40,342 nucleotides of DNA. It comes from an uncultured Colwellia sp. (lineage in GTDB: Bacteria > Pseudomonadota > Gammaproteobacteria > Enterobacterales > Alteromonadaceae). Under the pieces are notes generated by a model. It saw only the letters and a list, made by a program, of their open reading frames with translations, ran no database searches and was not told the origin of the DNA. The stretch is from NCBI GenBank assembly GCA_913058405.1, contig CAJXRC010000015.1, positions 1 to 40,342 of the forward strand, read 5' to 3'. Shown one piece after another: positions 30,992 through 39,180 of the stretch. Made by a program: the position numbers and the translations under genes. Position 1 is the stretch's first letter. Each line of letters begins with the position of its first letter.

Positions 30992-32383
30992 CTAGTCCAT
31001 TATCTTCTTACTTTGATGATGCCTAGTCGAAGCTGAGGAGTGTCTTGGTGACTGCCGTACTGATTGCTTAGGTGCTGATCTAGTCGCTGGTCGATTATAA
31101 ACCGCCTGCTTTTTCACTGATGCTCTCTGCCCGTGAGTATTCTGAGCCGTTTTATTGTGCTTGACTTGCTTATAACGTTGTTGATTTTTTATTTGATTGT
31201 TACCCTGATACCTTGCTTGGTATTTATTAGGGTTATGCTGTTTTACCTTATGGTTATTATTTGCTACAACCGTTTTTTTATACTGTTTTCTTTGGTTATT
31301 GTTGTAAGCATGACTGCGTTTAGATTTACTATTAAGGGCCTTATTGTTACGCGCATTACTACTGCGAAGTTTAGAATTGTTAATATTGGCGCTTCTAACG
31401 GCTTTATTATGCTTGATGGCCTTATTTTTGTAGTACTTGTTTTTATAAACATGGCCTTTGCGAACATTATTTTTATACGTATTTGTGCTCTGAACACTAG
31501 GACGAGAGCCATAATATTTATGGTTTAACCGTCCGTTACTGTAGGCAACACCGCGTCTATGTTTTGGCTGATGATTCCAACGTTTTGCACTATGACTTGA
31601 TACAATTTTTTTTCTGGAATGATAACCAGGACGATTATAGTGCTTAACAACCACATGGCGGTTGTTCCAATGAAATGCACTAAAATAGAAATGACTACTG
31701 ATGTGTACACCATGTCCCCAATAAAAATGTCCATAGTGAGCGGCATAATAATTAGGGTTACGCCAATAAACAGGTGGATAATGTGTCCAATGCCAACGAC
31801 CATAAACTACACGAGTATCATAATATGGTACGTAAATAACCTCTGGTTGCGCCGGTTCAATGATAATAACTCTCTGCTCTTTTATCACCTTCACATTATC
31901 CATATTGGCCAAATTACCAGCTTGATCCGCCTGTTGTCTCAACGATTGAATGCTGGCCAGCACTCTGGCTTCATCTTGTAGAAAACCGTTACCGAGTTCT
32001 TGCATCCAAGTAAGATCTTCACTTAATTTAGTTATTACGCGTGGAAAAGCTAACAGTGCTTTGATGCTGGCATCCCACTCTTTTTTCTCTGCTTTTTCCT
32101 CTATTTGTGCAGCCGTTAATTTTGAGTGTTTGTTAAGCCATCGCTCAGCTTCAATGACCTCAATGGGGTAGGTAGATGCAATTAAAATATGGGTAAGTAA
32201 AGTATCTGGATACAAGGCGATGGGCGCTAGCGTTTGCGCAAGCTCTGCTTCAGATAACACAAGTACTTGCTCTTCTTCTGCGTCTAATGAGGCTGAGAAA
32301 GCAGTAGTGGTAAATAGTGTGGTGGATAATAGGAGTCCCCCTATTATCACAAGATGTTTTAATACTGTTGAGTGAAAGTACAT
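30992..32383 (-). CDS. DUF3300 exported protein with a long basic low-complexity tail
   Basis: From the ATG at 32383 the protein has 463 aa; AAAGGTGAG lies directly before this codon, while an in-frame start 13 codons upstream has none. Signal peptide: 1-31 (LKHLVIIGGLLLSTTLFTTTAFSA). Residues about 40-215 are the DUF3300 domain: LAPIALYPDTLLTHILIASTYPIEVIEAERWL, AFPRVITKLSEDLTWMQELGNGFL and VIYVPYYDTRVVYG. Residues about 216-463 are His/Tyr-rich and then Asn/Lys/Gln/His/Arg-rich, strongly cationic and probably disordered. Function is unknown; the tail could bind polyanions such as DNA, LPS or exopolysaccharide. Confidence 0.87.
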   Translation of the reverse strand: MYFHSTVLKHLVIIGGLLLSTTLFTTTAFSASLDAEEEQVLVLSEAELAQTLAPIALYPDTLLTHILIASTYPIEVIEAERWLNKHSKLTAAQIEEKAEKKEWDASIKALLAFPRVITKLSEDLTWMQELGNGFLQDEARVLASIQSLRQQADQAGNLANMDNVKVIKEQRVIIIEPAQPEVIYVPYYDTRVVYGRWHWTHYPPVYWRNPNYYAAHYGHFYWGHGVHISSHFYFSAFHWNNRHVVVKHYNRPGYHSRKKIVSSHSAKRWNHQPKHRRGVAYSNGRLNHKYYGSRPSVQSTNTYKNNVRKGHVYKNKYYKNKAIKHNKAVRSANINNSKLRSSNARNNKALNSKSKRSHAYNNNQRKQYKKTVVANNNHKVKQHNPNKYQARYQGNNQIKNQQRYKQVKHNKTAQNTHGQRASVKKQAVYNRPATRSAPKQSVRQSPRHSSASTRHHQSKKIMD

Positions 32384-32402
32384 AAGCTCACCTTTGTTCA
32401 TA

Positions 32403-32420
32403 GCTAATCTTATGATTAGC
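32403..32420. promoter_or_regulatory. 18-bp palindrome upstream of the DUF3300 gene
   Basis: GCTAATC-TTAT-GATTAGC is a perfect dyad 19 nt before the DUF3300 start. It could be a repressor site or a leader hairpin. No regulator nearby is an obvious match. Confidence 0.4.
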
Positions 32421-32495
32421 ATACGACTGTTTAGCTGAACAAAGGCTGAACATACTTAAAGCGCACTTAAAACATTGTGAAAATAGCGGTTTCTC

Positions 32496-33461
32496 CTATT
32501 CAAGCTGACTCTTATTGAGTATCCCTTGCTCGACTAACTTATTTTGAATAATGGCGCATTTTTCTTTTAGCATGTCTCGTAATAAACGTACTGCCGGAGT
32601 AATAGACTGTCTACTTGGGCATACCAGCCATAATTCAGTTTTTCTCGGCTGGTAATCAGTCATGACACTTACTACGTTACCCGCAAGTAAATCGTTAGAC
32701 ATATCGAGGCATGATTTCACCGCAATGCCTTTCCCTGCCACACACCATCGCCTCACTAAATCACCATCATTCGATGCTCGATTTCCCTTCATTTTTATTT
32801 TAATCACATTGCCTTTATGCTCGAACTTCCAGACATCGTGAACTACATCATGGAGTTGATAAAAAAGTCCGTTATGAGCGCTTAAATTATGCGGATGTTG
32901 TGGCGTACCGTTATCTTTAAGATACTGTGGTGTAGCACAAAGTATGCCTGGCACATTACATATTTTAAAGCCATAGAGGTTGGAATCAGTTGGTGAGCCG
33001 TAGCGTATTGCAACATCAACGGAGTCACGGTAAAAATCAATATTACTATCGCTAATATTCAATTTTAAACCAACCTTAGGATGGTTTTGTATCAATTCAT
33101 CAAGCCAAGGTGCAACCAAGTTACGGCCTAAGTCCGAAGATATTGCAATACGAAGTTCACCATCGACAATTTCTAAATCGTCGCGCATATTTTGTTTAGC
33201 TTGCTCAAGCATTAACAGTGCCTGCTGGCATTGAGGAATATACCTTTCCCCTGCACTAGAGATTTTCAACTGCCGTGTTGTTCGGATAAATAAATCAACA
33301 CCTAATGCAGCTTCAACCCTTTTTATAGCTGCACTTGCTGTTGCGGTTCGCATATCAATACTTGCAGCGGCTTTGGTGATATTTTTAAATTCGGCGACTT
33401 TAAGGATGACTTGTAGGTCTTCTAATAACATATTGTCAAATATTTTTTGATAATGATTCAA
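32496..33461 (-). CDS. LysR family regulator divergent from the quinone-oxidoreductase-like gene
   Basis: A 321-aa regulator (311 aa if M11 at 33431 is the start; neither codon has a clear ribosome site). DNA-binding domain: LEDLQVILKVAEFKNITKAAASIDMRTATASAAIKRVEAALGVDLFIRTTRQLKIS. Effector domain: GELRIAISSDLGRNLVAPWLDELIQNHP and DVAIRYGSPTDSNLYGFKIC, of the type seen in regulators of quinone or electrophile response (AaeR/CrgA-like, with a C-terminal LVCPSRQSITPAVRLLRDML). The oxidoreductase and monooxygenase genes that start 97 nt away in the opposite direction are the likely targets. Confidence 0.92.
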   Translation of the reverse strand: MNHYQKIFDNMLLEDLQVILKVAEFKNITKAAASIDMRTATASAAIKRVEAALGVDLFIRTTRQLKISSAGERYIPQCQQALLMLEQAKQNMRDDLEIVDGELRIAISSDLGRNLVAPWLDELIQNHPKVGLKLNISDSNIDFYRDSVDVAIRYGSPTDSNLYGFKICNVPGILCATPQYLKDNGTPQHPHNLSAHNGLFYQLHDVVHDVWKFEHKGNVIKIKMKGNRASNDGDLVRRWCVAGKGIAVKSCLDMSNDLLAGNVVSVMTDYQPRKTELWLVCPSRQSITPAVRLLRDMLKEKCAIIQNKLVEQGILNKSQLE

Positions 33462-33558
33462 TTATTATGCTGTTTATCTTTACTAAATCAAGTTCTATTA
33501 TTATCACTGTTAGCAGCACTTAAATTAGCAGCCTAAATTAAACAACCGGAGAATACAC

Positions 33559-34587
33559 ATGAAAGCCATTGGTTATAAAAAATCGTTACCCATTAGTGAT
33601 ATTGACTCTTTAGTCGATATTGAAATACCACAGCCAATAGCCACTGGCCAAGATATTTTAGTAAAAATAAGCGCAATTGCCGTTAATCCTGTCGATTATA
33701 AAATCAGACAAAACAAACCTTCAGAAACAGATCAATATAAAGTAATCGGTTGGGATGCTGTCGGTGAGATAGTCGCTATGGGTGAAAATGCGACAAAATT
33801 TAAGTTAGGTGACAAAGTATATTATGCCGGCGATTTAACTCGTCAAGGAAGTAATGCTGAATACCAATTAGTTGACGAACGCATTGTTGGCCATAAGCCT
33901 AAAAGCTTAACTGATGTTGAAGGAGCAGCCCTGCCATTAACAACAATTACCGCTTATGAAATGTTATTTGAACACCTTGCATTGCCTAAGATAATACCCG
34001 ATTCATCTGAAAAATCTAACGACGTTATTTTAGTTGTTGGTGCTGCTGGTGGTGTTGGCTCAATTTTAGTACAGCTTGCCAAAGCTATTACCGGTGCAAC
34101 CATTATTGCGACTGCATCACGAGAAAGCTCAAAAGCGTGGGTAGAAAAACTTGGGGCTCACCATGTTGTCGATCATACCAAACCACTTAAGCCACAAATT
34201 GACGCCCTGAATATTGGCCAAGTTACACATGTTGCGAGCCTTAATGGCACAGAAAGCTATTTGGATACATATATTGAGTTACTTGCACCTTTTGGCAAAA
34301 TTGCCATGATTGATGATCCTCAAAAACCTTTAGACGTAATGAAATTGAAATTTAAAAGCTTGTCATTACATATCGAGTTTATGTTTGCACGCTCAATGTT
34401 TAATGCCGTCGATATTGAAGAACAAAGTCACTTATTAAATCACGTGTCCGATTTAATTGACCGTGGATATATTCAAACAACAGTAGGCCAAGAGTTAGGT
34501 TTAATTAATGCCGATAATTTAAAGCTTGCCCATGAGGAATTGGAGTCAGGAAAATCCATTGGAAAAATAGTATTACAAGGCTTTTAG
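33559..34587 (+). CDS. Zinc-type alcohol dehydrogenase-like / quinone oxidoreductase (MDR family)
   Basis: A 342-aa medium-chain dehydrogenase/reductase that uses NAD(P)H. N-terminal GroES-like domain: DILVKISAIAVNPVDYKIR, VIGWDAVGEIVAMGENATKF and LGDKVYYAG. The Rossmann fold has VVGAAGGVGSILVQLAK (Gly motif about 161-167). The structural-zinc cysteines of classical alcohol dehydrogenases are absent, so it is of the quinone-oxidoreductase-like group despite the 'zinc-binding' family name. The strong site CCGGAGAA precedes the ATG. It probably forms an operon with the small monooxygenase 90 nt downstream and is controlled by the divergent LysR. Confidence 0.9.
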   Translation: MKAIGYKKSLPISDIDSLVDIEIPQPIATGQDILVKISAIAVNPVDYKIRQNKPSETDQYKVIGWDAVGEIVAMGENATKFKLGDKVYYAGDLTRQGSNAEYQLVDERIVGHKPKSLTDVEGAALPLTTITAYEMLFEHLALPKIIPDSSEKSNDVILVVGAAGGVGSILVQLAKAITGATIIATASRESSKAWVEKLGAHHVVDHTKPLKPQIDALNIGQVTHVASLNGTESYLDTYIELLAPFGKIAMIDDPQKPLDVMKLKFKSLSLHIEFMFARSMFNAVDIEEQSHLLNHVSDLIDRGYIQTTVGQELGLINADNLKLAHEELESGKSIGKIVLQGF

Positions 34588-34677
34588 AGCCATAAATTCA
34601 AATACAAAACTATGCCAAAAATGTGTCATGGATGATGCAAAGACACAGTAAAATATAATTTACTTTGAGGAATGAAC

Positions 34678-34968
34678 ATGACCCAATTAACCATTGTCGC
34701 TAAAATCGAAGCCAAGGCTTCTGACATCGACTTAGTGAAAACCGAACTTTTAAAACTTATTGAGATTACCCGTAGCGAGCAAGGTTGCATTAATTATGAT
34801 TTGCATCAAGATAATGACAACCCCGCTCAGTTCATATTTTATGAAAACTGGAAGACGCGTGAATTATGGCAAGCACATATGGCCAATGGCCATTTGAAAG
34901 CCTACATGACAGCAACAGAAGGTAAGGTTGAAACTTTCACTCTCAATGAAATAACAAATATTAACTAA
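34678..34968 (+). CDS. Putative quinol monooxygenase (ABM family)
   Basis: A 96-aa ferredoxin-fold protein of the antibiotic biosynthesis monooxygenase family (YgiN-like). Sequence: LTIVAKIEAKASDIDLVKTELLKLIEITRSEQGCINYDLHQDNDNPAQFIFYENWKTRELWQAHMANGHLKAY, which fits the family closely (GCxxYxLHxxxxxPxxFxxxExWxxxxxxxxHxxxxH with the last His slot as 'MANGH'). TGAGG at 34666-34670 is 7 nt before the ATG at 34678 but only 1 nt before an ATG at 34672, so 34678 is preferred. With the neighbouring reductase it would make a quinone/quinol redox pair. Confidence 0.9.
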   Translation: MTQLTIVAKIEAKASDIDLVKTELLKLIEITRSEQGCINYDLHQDNDNPAQFIFYENWKTRELWQAHMANGHLKAYMTATEGKVETFTLNEITNIN

Positions 34969-34980
34969 ACCAGTAATAGG

Positions 34981-35016
34981 AAAGAGTTGCCACAAGATTG
35001 TGGTAACTCTTTTTAT
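34981..35016 (+). terminator. Terminator of the oxidoreductase-monooxygenase operon
   Basis: AAAGAGTTGCCACA (34981-34994) pairs with TGTGGTAACTCTTT (34999-35012), one G-T pair, loop AGAT, followed by TTTAT. A classic intrinsic terminator 13 nt beyond the stop codon. Confidence 0.92.
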
Positions 35017-35089
35017 ATTCTTCTTGTTTTAGCCACAATAAATGTATTTGTGCAGTTCGCTCCAAAGTACTTTATTAACCCCTTCACAT

Positions 35090-36502
35090 TTATGCTTTAT
35101 GAATAAAGCTTAAGGTAAATTTCGCCCCACCGAGTACTTCAGAAGTACCGATATGCATTTCTCCTTGGTAGCTTGCAACCAAATCTCGTACGATCGCCAA
35201 ACCGACACCGTGTCCTGCTTCATAAGTATCAGCCCGAACGCCTCGTTCTAGTATTTGCGTAATTTGCTGTTCTTTAATACCAACGCCATCATCTTCTATA
35301 CACATGATTAACGCATCATCTTGTTGGCTAATTGTCAGTTTAATAGTGCTTTTCGCCGCTTTATAAGCGTTATCAAGTAAATTCCCCAACAGCTCCAGTA
35401 AATCAGCTTCATCACCTTTGAAGGTGATTTTACCAGTGAAATTAAGTGTTAATTCTTTATGATCGCCCTGATAAATCTTTGCTAAGGTATTTAACAATTT
35501 ATCGACAACAGGTTTCACCTCAATCCCTAACAGCCAAGAAGAATGCCCTGCACTCTGCGCACGTTTTAACTGATGCTCAATAGTAGAATTTATACGATTG
35601 ATTTGCTCTTGATTAACCGCAGAAATAGCCCTTTGTGCTTGCAGTACTGCCAATGGCGTTTTCAAGCTATGAGCAAGGTCCGATAAAGCATTTCGATAAC
35701 GTTGCCTTTGCTTTTGCTCTGTTACCAAGAGTTGATTTAATTGTGTAGTGAGTTTCGCTAACTCTACAGGATATAGACTAGTTAGCTTTTCAGCTCTGCC
35801 CTGCTCAACCGCTTTAATCTCATGCGCTAAAGTAGAAAGGGGTTTTAATGTCCACATCAACCAGACAAGTTGCAGTAATAAAATAATGACCATCAAAATC
35901 GCTAAACCAAGCCAAAGTTGCTGTTTAAAGTTACTTATGAGTTGAGTGAAGGCTTGTTTGTCTCTAATAATATGTACGGTAATTGGAAAGTTATCGGCCC
36001 CTTCCGTAAAGCTGACCGCATAGCTATAGATAAAGTGAGGTGAGCCATTAATCTCAAGACTCAAAAAGGATTTAGCTCCCGTTGCCAGCGGGACTAGTTT
36101 TTTTGATAATTTCTCATCAATTATATTAATAGTGAGCAAAGATTGAGAACGCCATAAGATAGTATTTTCTAGTTTTACTTCTGATGTTGCCTTAATTTCA
36201 TGATTAATCGGACCTGAAATAAAAGCATATAAACCTGAGTCGCTGACATTAAACTGGTTTTCAATTAAAGCTTCAGGCATCACTAAGTTTACCTGTTCTA
36301 CTTCCGCAACGGCCAAAATAGAATAGCTATAGGCACTTAACTCATTTTCTATACTGCGCATCATATGTTTTTCAAAGGAATTCATGATGATCAACGCTAT
36401 GGTTGGCAATATAATTACCACCATGGCAAGTAAACTCACTATTAAACGTAATTTAAGGGAGTTTAGAAAAACATTAAAAAATGATTTGATAATAGTAAGC
36501 AA
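35090..36502 (-). CDS. PhoQ-like sensor histidine kinase
   Basis: A 470-aa inner-membrane kinase starting from a TTG codon. Helix 1 spans about 18-41 and helix 2 about 196-218; the periplasmic sensor lies between (about 42-195), and a HAMP region follows (TLKPLSTLAHEIKAVEQGRAEKL). The phospho-acceptor H278 is in SDLAHSLKTPLAVLQ, the exact PhoQ-type motif. The ATPase domain has LLGNLLDNAYKAAKS (N box), EDDGVGI (G1) and GHGVGLAIV (G2). In PhoQ the sensor detects low divalent cations, low pH and cationic peptides; whether this one does is not shown. Third gene of the pepSY-regulator-kinase operon, 26 nt after the regulator. Confidence 0.92.
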   Translation of the reverse strand: MLTIIKSFFNVFLNSLKLRLIVSLLAMVVIILPTIALIIMNSFEKHMMRSIENELSAYSYSILAVAEVEQVNLVMPEALIENQFNVSDSGLYAFISGPINHEIKATSEVKLENTILWRSQSLLTINIIDEKLSKKLVPLATGAKSFLSLEINGSPHFIYSYAVSFTEGADNFPITVHIIRDKQAFTQLISNFKQQLWLGLAILMVIILLLQLVWLMWTLKPLSTLAHEIKAVEQGRAEKLTSLYPVELAKLTTQLNQLLVTEQKQRQRYRNALSDLAHSLKTPLAVLQAQRAISAVNQEQINRINSTIEHQLKRAQSAGHSSWLLGIEVKPVVDKLLNTLAKIYQGDHKELTLNFTGKITFKGDEADLLELLGNLLDNAYKAAKSTIKLTISQQDDALIMCIEDDGVGIKEQQITQILERGVRADTYEAGHGVGLAIVRDLVASYQGEMHIGTSEVLGGAKFTLSFIHKA

Positions 36503-36528
36503 AAATAAACCTAATCAGGGAAGTTAAG

Positions 36529-37203
36529 CTAAGTGAATTTAAGTAAACGATAGCCTTGGCCACGCTTCGTTTCAATGAAGTTATATTTACTGTCCGGGTC
36601 AAGCTTTTTACGTAAGCGTCTGATAAATACTTCAATGACATTAGAGTCTAAATCGAAGTCTTGATCATAAATATGTTCAGTTAAGGTGGTTTTAGAAATC
36701 ACTTCCCCTACATGTAACATTAAATATTTAAACACTTTAAACTCATGCGCACTTAAACTAACACTTACCTGCTCTACCAGTACTTGCGAGGTAGCGATAT
36801 CCAAACTATATGGGCCATTCTTAATCGTGGTACTGGCTTTGCCCGCACTACGTCTAATTAACGCATTTAAGCGTGAAGTGAGCTCTTCTACATGAAAAGG
36901 TTTGGTTAAATAATCATCTGCGCCAGCATCTAGACCAGAGACTTTATCTTGCCAGCGATCGCGCGCAGTAAGAATTAGAATTGGGAAATTACGGCCTTTT
37001 TCTCTGAGTGCTTTAACTACCGTAGTACCATCAATTTTTGGTAAACCTAAATCGATAACAGCAATATCATAGTCATATTCAAGCCCTTGGAATAAGGCAA
37101 TCTCTCCATCAGAAGCGACATCAACCGAATAGTTTTGTAAAAGTAATTGTTGTTGAAGCTCTTGTTGTAACGCTTGATCATCTTCAACTAAAAGTAAACG
37201 CAT
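36529..37203 (-). CDS. PhoP-like OmpR-family response regulator
   Basis: A 224-aa regulator from the ATG at 37203, chosen because AAAGGAAAAGG sits directly before MRLLLVEDDQ; the frame runs 20 codons further up but overlaps the end of the PepSY gene. Receiver: E7-D8-D9, phospho-acceptor D51 (VIDLGLPKIDG), T79, K101 (YLTKPFHVEELTSRLNALIRR). Output domain: LSAHEFKVFKYLMLHVGEVISK and DSNVIEVFIRRLRKKLD with GQGYRL, as in PhoP/QseB. The PhoP-box-like pair at 37577-37593 before the PepSY gene suggests autoregulation. Confidence 0.93.
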   Translation of the reverse strand: MRLLLVEDDQALQQELQQQLLLQNYSVDVASDGEIALFQGLEYDYDIAVIDLGLPKIDGTTVVKALREKGRNFPILILTARDRWQDKVSGLDAGADDYLTKPFHVEELTSRLNALIRRSAGKASTTIKNGPYSLDIATSQVLVEQVSVSLSAHEFKVFKYLMLHVGEVISKTTLTEHIYDQDFDLDSNVIEVFIRRLRKKLDPDSKYNFIETKRGQGYRLLKFT

Positions 37204-37237
37204 TGCCTTTTCCTTTCGAGTGATTTTCTCGTTAGTT

Positions 37238-37510
37238 TCATTCAATTTTACCGGTTTTGGCATTGACCTTTTTCGATACTACTTGCCCATTGGGTTTTAC
37301 AATCTTTACTTTATACGCGGTATTATTTTTTTGTTTTTTTACATTTAAAACTTTACCACCGTAGCGTTTTTTCACGAGTTTAGCCGCCTGCTGTGAGCTA
37401 ATAGCTTGCTGTTTCTTCTGCGCATTAGCTTGCGTATCTGCCGCCAGAGCGGAAGTACTTACAGCCATGACACTTATCAATAGCGTGAATAAAAGAACTC
37501 GTAACATCAT
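37238..37510 (-). CDS. PepSY domain periplasmic protein
   Basis: A 90-aa exported protein; signal peptide 1-24 (LLFTLLISVMAVSTSALA). The mature part is one PepSY domain: AISSQQAAKLVKKRYGGKVLNVKKQKNNTAYKVKIVKPNGQVVSKKVNAKTGKI, with the standard 'GKVlxVkxxxxxxxYxVKilxxxGxvxxvxVdAxTG' shape. It is very basic. It leads an operon with a PhoPQ-like pair; in related bacteria the same trio occurs. PepSY proteins are thought to inhibit peptidases or to modulate a sensor at the membrane, so it may tune the kinase (inference). Confidence 0.88.
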   Translation of the reverse strand: MMLRVLLFTLLISVMAVSTSALAADTQANAQKKQQAISSQQAAKLVKKRYGGKVLNVKKQKNNTAYKVKIVKPNGQVVSKKVNAKTGKIE

Positions 37511-37576
37511 CTCAATACCTAATGCGGATTAAACCTACCTATATAGTACTCAGTGTAAAAGAATGCTTACCGCAAA

Positions 37577-37593
37577 TAAACCAAGTTTAACCC
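37577..37593 (-). promoter_or_regulatory. PhoP-box-like direct repeat upstream of the PepSY operon
   Basis: On the minus strand: GGGTTA-AACTT-GGTTTA, matching the PhoP box (G/T)GTTTA-N5-(G/T)GTTTA at 11 of 12 defined bases with the right 5-bp spacing. It ends 67 nt before the PepSY start codon, and a PhoP-like regulator is the second gene of the operon. Confidence 0.55.
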
Positions 37594-37631
37594 TATACTA
37601 CAAAAATATAACTGAACGCAGTCTGAATACT

Positions 37632-37966
37632 TATACCCAAGCTCCTTGATAATGCGTATTTCAGACTTACTCAGGTGAGTTAGCACAAGGTATATAAATA
37701 TAGGAGTGCTTATTGTCTTTCAAATTGATGTTACGCAGTGATTGCTTACCTGAGAAACTCCCTACGGGCAGGTTTAAAATGGCCAACTACCGCGTTATTG
37801 TTCAACGCCGTATGTAGTAATTTTAAGCCCATCAAAGAAGCACTTGAGCAACATCACTTCATCGTTGCTGTGATTCATAAGGGAATAACCATTCTTTCAT
37901 CACAGCGCTTTGAATTGAAATGACTCAAGCACTTTGAAACATGCATATTGAATGGTAACAGGTATA
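37632..37966. repeat. 335-bp inverted-repeat element carrying the 3' module
   Basis: The left end TATACCCAAGCTCCTTGATA (then ATGCGTATTTCAGA) and right end TTTGAAACATGCATATTGAA (then TGGTAACAGGTATA) are inverted copies. From 37831 to 37966 it aligns without gaps to 29731-29867. It carries an 8-bp hairpin GCTGTGAT (37867-37874) / ATCACAGC (37899-37906) at exactly the same place as the unrelated-sequence hairpin in the other copy. A 61-codon open frame crosses it (37738-37923); I do not count it as a gene. The remaining spacer (37511-38078) holds the PepSY promoter. Confidence 0.78.
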
Positions 37967-38078
37967 TATCCTTTATAAATCTACCTGCTAAAAGTCATCC
38001 GTTGGCATTTTTAATTGTTCAGCTTGAGTTCATTTAACTTACGCTTTAATGGTCTTAAATCGATATAGGAAGGATTTA

Positions 38079-39020
38079 ATGATGAACAATTTTATCAAGC
38101 AGTTAACATTAAAAATAACATCAAGGTTTTCGACAATACTACTAACGACATTACAGTTAACACTCATGTTAACTGTAATGATGATTACACTACCAAGCTT
38201 TGCAGTAGAAGCCGACAATGCAAATGAGATAGCAAATACCGTGAGTACTGTGGAGATAAAAAATACTAAAGTTGTTCAAAGTTATTCTAGTGGGCAAATA
38301 GCCAGTTCAACGGAAAGTGCAACACAAGAACAAGTATTAAAAGATATTAAACAAAGAGTGCTACTTGGCGATAGCGACCAAGAAAACAATAAAGCATTAA
38401 ACACTACTCGTGAAAGTATGATTAATCAAAAATATCAACAGGCACGTAACCGAAGTGTAGCTAAAAACATAGCAGCATTGCCAAGGTTGAACCAGACTAG
38501 CAGAAGCTTCAGCGACGGTACTTTTGCTATCTATGAAGGCTATTCACAGTTAATTGAAGATCTCGATGCTGATGGTTATTTTCAGACCTTTAGTGTGACC
38601 TTTGATGCCGATTTACTAACTGGTAATCCTCATGATGAAGCGGTAGTTTATGCTGAGTTGTACTTAAGTGAAGATGGCGGTCCATGGGTTCATTATTACA
38701 GCACTGACAACTTCGTTATTCATGGCGAAAGTTCAGATGATGAATTCGAGGTCTATAGCACCTTAGAGCAAGGTTTTAGTAGCAATCATTACGACATCCT
38801 CATCGATCTTTATGAAGTGGGTTATCCCAATATAGTGGCTTCATACAGTAGTGATGACAGTAATAGCTTATATGGCCTCCCCCTCGAAAGCAGTGACTAT
38901 GATCTGGAGTATGTTGAGTATTATACTGAAGTGCATAGTGATGGGGGTAGTAGTTCTGTCATTATTTTAATCATAATGATGATTGCTTTATCAATACGCC
39001 AAATCAAATTTAACAAATAA
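38079..39020 (+). CDS. Choice-of-anchor H-like exported protein with GlyGly-CTERM-like end
   Basis: A 313-aa protein from the ATG at 38079; AGGAAGGA at 38067-38074 supports this start (or the adjacent ATG) over an upstream ATG at 38049. Signal peptide about 10-43. After a variable linker, the beta-rich domain reads FAIYEGYSQLIEDLDADGYFQTFSVTFDADL and VVYAELYLSEDGGPWVHYYSTDNFVI, which I match to choice-of-anchor H proteins. The C-terminus SDGGSSSVIILIIMMIALSIRQIKF has the Gly-Gly-Ser, hydrophobic helix and basic tail of GlyGly-CTERM signals, processed by rhombosortase and linked to type II secretion. Likely surface-exposed; function unknown. Confidence 0.75.
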   Translation: MMNNFIKQLTLKITSRFSTILLTTLQLTLMLTVMMITLPSFAVEADNANEIANTVSTVEIKNTKVVQSYSSGQIASSTESATQEQVLKDIKQRVLLGDSDQENNKALNTTRESMINQKYQQARNRSVAKNIAALPRLNQTSRSFSDGTFAIYEGYSQLIEDLDADGYFQTFSVTFDADLLTGNPHDEAVVYAELYLSEDGGPWVHYYSTDNFVIHGESSDDEFEVYSTLEQGFSSNHYDILIDLYEVGYPNIVASYSSDDSNSLYGLPLESSDYDLEYVEYYTEVHSDGGSSSVIILIIMMIALSIRQIKFNK

Positions 39021-39180
39021 TTTAATAACTATCGATAAAGTAGGTAACCAAATTTAAGAAACGTTAGATCATCAATTAAATTTGGTTACCTAGTTATCTA
39101 ATTTTTCCAATATAGGACAAGTACTTTTACATCGACCATAAGATTAACAACGCCTAAATTTCAAGTGGTATAAAACACTT

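Noticed and set aside
31133-31981. Long open frames on the plus strand opposite the DUF3300 gene (31133-31528 and 31619-31981)
   Set aside because: They are antisense to the low-complexity part of a real gene; biased codons (AAC, CAC, AAA) open the opposite frames. Their hydrophobic, Ile/Val-rich products show no family resemblance.
33559-34587. Zinc-dependent alcohol dehydrogenase activity
   Set aside because: The cysteine ligands for catalytic and structural zinc are missing; it belongs to the quinone-oxidoreductase-like branch.
37738-37923. A 61-codon open frame as a small gene
   Set aside because: It lies entirely in a repeat element, has no ribosome site, and the matching frame in the other copy has no start codon.
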